Source: an uncultured Bacilli bacterium (lineage in GTDB: Bacteria > Bacillota_I > Bacilli_A > RF39 > UBA660). From it: a DNA stretch of 17,136 nt. Shown piece after piece: positions 14,348-17,136 of this stretch; within the stretch, counting starts at the first letter, position 1, and every line of letters begins with the position of its first letter. The position numbers and the translations under genes were made by a program. Location: positions 1 to 17,136 of the forward strand of contig CAKPFM010000018.1 in the NCBI GenBank assembly GCA_934153945.1, read 5' to 3'. The notes under the pieces are model-generated. The model ran no database searches. It had not been told where the DNA came from and was given only the letters and a program-made list of their open reading frames with translations.

Positions 14348-16204
14348 ATGGAACAAAAACATATATTTGATCATTATGAAGAAATGATAAATGAAGAATC
14401 AAATAAAGAAATTAATCCTGAAAAAAGTTGGGAATATCTTCAAAAAAAGAACAAAAATAGGTTAGATAATATTGCTATAAGTGAAGATAATAAAAAAACT
14501 ACATATGGCGATTTATTTGAAGATTGGAAAAGAACTGCTCAAACACTATCTGGATATGATGTTTCAAAAGAAAACAATTCAAGAGTGTTAATTGTTATGC
14601 CAAATCTTATGAAATTAAATTCATTTGATTATGGTTCTGATATAACAGGAGCAATAGCGTCGTTTCCAGATCCAACAATTGATTATGAAAAGATGAAAAA
14701 ATATATAGAAAATGAAAAAATTACCGATATAATATCCTTAGATTTATTGTTTGCTCAAAGTGTAGGTAATAAAGCAGAAGAATTAGTAAAAGAGTATGGA
14801 ATAAAAAATATATTCGTTGTTCATGATAAATATTTAACTTCATTAATGCCAAAAAAATATAAATACTTAGCTTCAGCTTTGGGAATGGCCAATAAATTTA
14901 ATAAATATATTACAAGATATGAAGATGCTGAAAAAAACACTAAGTTTTCTCAAATAAAGTATGATAAAACAGCTGGTGAAGCTCTAAAAGGTGAAGATGC
15001 AATATCAATTATAACTCATACATCAGGAACAACAACTGGTGTTGGAAAACCTATACCATTAACTGATCATAATAGAAACTCTTTAGTAAATCAATATGAA
15101 TTAGCTAAATTTAATTATCAACCTGGAATGACAATGCTTCATTTTATTCCATATTTTGCTGGATATGGAGCAGTTAATACAGCACATCTAGGATTGTCAC
15201 AAGGATTAGAATTACAAGAAATACCTTTATTTAATCCAAATGATTTTGGAAAATATCTTATAAAATATAAATCTAATATTATTTTAGCTACATCCGCATG
15301 TTGGTTAAGTTTAATCAATGATCCTTTATATAAAAATATTGATTTATCACACTTAGTTTATGCATCAACAGGTGGAAGTCCAATGTCTATAGATGAAGAA
15401 ATTAAAATTAATTATTTTCTTAAATCACATAATTCACCAGTTATTTTAACTAAAGGATATGGTCTTTCTGAGATGGGAGGATGTTCTATAGTTACTGTTG
15501 ATGGGTATAATAAAATTGGAACCCAAGGAGTAATAATGCCAAGAGTAAATGCTAAAATTAGAACTGAAGATGGACAAATAAAAGATGTCGGGAAGGAGCC
15601 TATTAAGGGTGAGTTACTTTTAAATTCTGATACATTAACTTGTGGTAAATTAGATGGAGAAGAAGTAGTTAAAACAACTGAAATAAATGGCAAAAAATAT
15701 TTAGAAACTAAAGACATAGTTTCAATTGATGCTGTAGGTAACGTTGAATACTTAGGACGAATTGATGGAATGTTTCAAAGATATGATTGTTATAATGTTT
15801 ATCCTTTACATATTGAAAATTTATTTAAATCATATTCATTTGTAAAAAATGCCGCAGTTGTTGCTCACTATTCTGATAATGATAATGGTGTTGTTCCAAA
15901 AGTTGTCATTGAATTAACTGATGAAGGACAGAAAATTGATAAGGCAGAATTAATTGATTTTATTATTAAAAATTCATTTATGAGTAATAATCATAAATGT
16001 GAGTATATAGCAAATTTTAGGGATTTACCACATGTTTGGGATTTTGTTTCAACAATGCCAATAAATACAATGAAAAAGAATAATTTATATGCCTTAAAAA
16101 ATGATTTATATGAATCAGAAAGATATTTTTTGAATGTCGTAGAAGATAATATGAGTATCAAATCATATTCAATAGAATTACAAGAAAAGGTAAAAAGCAG
16201 ATAG
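14348..16204 (+). CDS. AMP-forming acyl/aryl ligase (ANL superfamily)
   Basis: A 618-residue adenylate-forming enzyme, which would activate a carboxylate with ATP to an acyl-AMP and probably pass it to CoA or a carrier. The phosphate-binding loop is HTSGTTTGVGKP (Thr225-Gly231 core). The A5 motif is YGLSE (371-375), A7 is TKD (Asp456) and A8 is GRIDG (Arg471), with FQRYDCYNVYPLHIE after it. The A10 lysine candidates are Lys576/577 in NTMKKNNLY. The A8 hinge reads YDCYNVYP where most relatives have a Gly before the N-V-P element. The N-terminal ~80 residues are Glu/Lys/Asn-rich. The stop is followed after 9 nt by a membrane histidine-kinase-like gene whose ribosome binding site overlaps it, so the two form an operon. 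The substrate is unknown; no carrier protein is visible. Confidence 0.88.
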   Translation: MEQKHIFDHYEEMINEESNKEINPEKSWEYLQKKNKNRLDNIAISEDNKKTTYGDLFEDWKRTAQTLSGYDVSKENNSRVLIVMPNLMKLNSFDYGSDITGAIASFPDPTIDYEKMKKYIENEKITDIISLDLLFAQSVGNKAEELVKEYGIKNIFVVHDKYLTSLMPKKYKYLASALGMANKFNKYITRYEDAEKNTKFSQIKYDKTAGEALKGEDAISIITHTSGTTTGVGKPIPLTDHNRNSLVNQYELAKFNYQPGMTMLHFIPYFAGYGAVNTAHLGLSQGLELQEIPLFNPNDFGKYLIKYKSNIILATSACWLSLINDPLYKNIDLSHLVYASTGGSPMSIDEEIKINYFLKSHNSPVILTKGYGLSEMGGCSIVTVDGYNKIGTQGVIMPRVNAKIRTEDGQIKDVGKEPIKGELLLNSDTLTCGKLDGEEVVKTTEINGKKYLETKDIVSIDAVGNVEYLGRIDGMFQRYDCYNVYPLHIENLFKSYSFVKNAAVVAHYSDNDNGVVPKVVIELTDEGQKIDKAELIDFIIKNSFMSNNHKCEYIANFRDLPHVWDFVSTMPINTMKKNNLYALKNDLYESERYFLNVVEDNMSIKSYSIELQEKVKSR

Positions 16205-16213
16205 GTGAATGTA

Positions 16214-17136
16214 ATGAATGGGATTGTATATTTAAATATATCTGGAATATTTTACATTATATTAACTATAATTACATTTTTTTCAAAAAAAAGAATGAAA
16301 AGTTTAGAACAACGAATTTATAGTTATTTATTAATAGATTCATTTTTAGAATTAATAATTGGCTTAATTACAACTTTATTTATGTATTATAGTCCAGATA
16401 TAACGTTAATGACGATATTTTCAAAATTATATTTCATAACAATTCTTTTATGGATTGCTATCTTTTCTCAATATATATTTAGTTTAGTTGAACAAAAGGT
16501 AAGTAAATTATTATTTTATATAACTATTGTACTGGTATTAGTTATTTTGTTTTTACCATTAACACCAGTTATTAATGAAAGCGGAGTATCTGCAGTAGGC
16601 CTTTCATTATATGGTCTATATATTGGGACGTTTTTCTTTGATTTTGTATGTATCATTTACGGTTTTAAATCTTTAAAAATGACAATTAGATTTAATAAAA
16701 AATTAATTCCATTATGGACATTTCTGATAATAGGTTCAGTTGTTTCAGTAATTCAAGTATTAAATCCTGAAATGTTTCTACTTGTTCCATTAGAGGTTTT
16801 TATTTCATCAATTATGTATAATACAATAGAAAATCCAGACTTACAAATGTTAAGAGAATTCCATAAAGCAAGAGAACTAGCAGAAGAATCAAATAAAGAA
16901 AAAACAGAATTTCTATTCAATATATCAAATCAAATAAAAACACCAATAAATAAAATAATAGAAACAAGTGAAAAAGTCCTAAATGAGAATGATGTAATAG
17001 AAATAAAAAATGATGTAAGAACAATAAAAGGAAAATCAAATAGTCTATTAAATCTAGTAAATAATGTACTAGATATAAGTGATGAAGAAATGAGACAAAT
17101 AGAAATAAGAGGAAGTAAATATAATGTAAAAAGACT
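16214..17136 (+). CDS. 7-TM histidine-kinase-like protein lacking the phospho-acceptor His (partial)
   Basis: The gene runs off the right edge; 307 codons are visible. AGGTGA (16203-16208), overlapping the ligase stop, precedes the ATG. The first ~200 residues contain about seven hydrophobic segments, a membrane sensor module. A helix with ENPDLQMLREFHKARELAEESNKEKTE-type sequence links it to a dimerisation region like HisKA. The usual FLxNISHEIRTPLN box reads FLFNISNQIKTPIN, with Asn239 at the phospho-acceptor position and Gln in place of the next acidic residue. The rest of the four-helix region is present (SLLNLVNNVLDIS). The ATP-binding domain would lie beyond the edge. It could be a pseudokinase partner of another sensor. 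Confidence 0.85.
   Translation, partial: MNGIVYLNISGIFYIILTIITFFSKKRMKSLEQRIYSYLLIDSFLELIIGLITTLFMYYSPDITLMTIFSKLYFITILLWIAIFSQYIFSLVEQKVSKLLFYITIVLVLVILFLPLTPVINESGVSAVGLSLYGLYIGTFFFDFVCIIYGFKSLKMTIRFNKKLIPLWTFLIIGSVVSVIQVLNPEMFLLVPLEVFISSIMYNTIENPDLQMLREFHKARELAEESNKEKTEFLFNISNQIKTPINKIIETSEKVLNENDVIEIKNDVRTIKGKSNSLLNLVNNVLDISDEEMRQIEIRGSKYNVKR

Noticed and set aside
1..17136. CRISPR array, tRNA genes, insertion sequences or integrase
   Set aside because: I saw no regularly spaced repeats, no tRNA cloverleaf, no transposase-like protein and no terminal inverted repeats.

Overview
The window is a very AT-rich stretch (roughly a quarter G+C by eye) in which every confident gene lies on the + strand. 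TGA is used as a stop (end of the first ABC-transporter gene) and TGG for Trp, so this is the standard bacterial code, not the Mycoplasma code. Shine-Dalgarno sites are strong (AGGAGG, GGTGAT). The gene content (rpsU-yqeY, spoIIP, an RNase J paralogue next to ftsK/spoIIIE) points to a low-GC Firmicute. An uncultured gut-type Bacilli or Mollicutes-like lineage is my best guess, but I cannot place it to genus.

Layout. Positions 1-2482 hold a bacteriocin-type cassette: a C39-peptidase ABC exporter, a possible 16-residue hydrophobic peptide, and two small double-glycine-leader peptides, closed by a terminator. Positions 2503-3237 hold rpsU-yqeY with its own promoter. Positions 3247-4481 hold a type IV prepilin-like protein. 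Its last ~110 bp switch abruptly to about 54% G+C and to codons ending in C/G, and encode a YWTSTP...GVRPV segment; this looks like the variable region of a diversity-generating retroelement (DGR) target. No reverse transcriptase or template repeat is visible in the window. Positions 4480-5819 hold spoIIP overlapped by a small membrane-protein gene. Positions 5854-7545 hold two translationally coupled coiled-coil proteins sharing a C-terminal motif. Positions 7561-8349 hold a metallophosphoesterase. Positions 8352-10078 hold a second, larger pilin-like protein, with the same stalk as the first but a formylglycine-generating-enzyme-like C-terminal domain. Positions 10101-11747 hold an RNase J paralogue with a degraded metal site (RNase J2-like). 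Positions 11777-11975 hold an independent structured RNA gene of unproven family, perhaps 6S-like. Positions 11987-14227 hold ftsK/spoIIIE. Positions 14277 to the right edge hold an operon of an AMP-forming acyl/aryl ligase and a 7-TM histidine-kinase-like protein, cut by the window edge, whose phospho-acceptor His is Asn.

How the parts may work together. The exporter should remove the GG leaders of the two adjacent peptides during secretion, which looks like a two-peptide class IIb bacteriocin. The two pilin-like proteins share a membrane anchor and stalk but display different lectin-fold-type heads, one of which appears built for targeted hypervariation. The rest is core housekeeping: translation, RNA turnover, chromosome segregation, septal peptidoglycan hydrolysis. 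The most interesting signals are the DGR-like variable region on a pilin (4291-4400), the peptide pair (2129-2442), the structured RNA (11818-11975), and the pseudo-enzyme versions of RNase J and histidine kinase.
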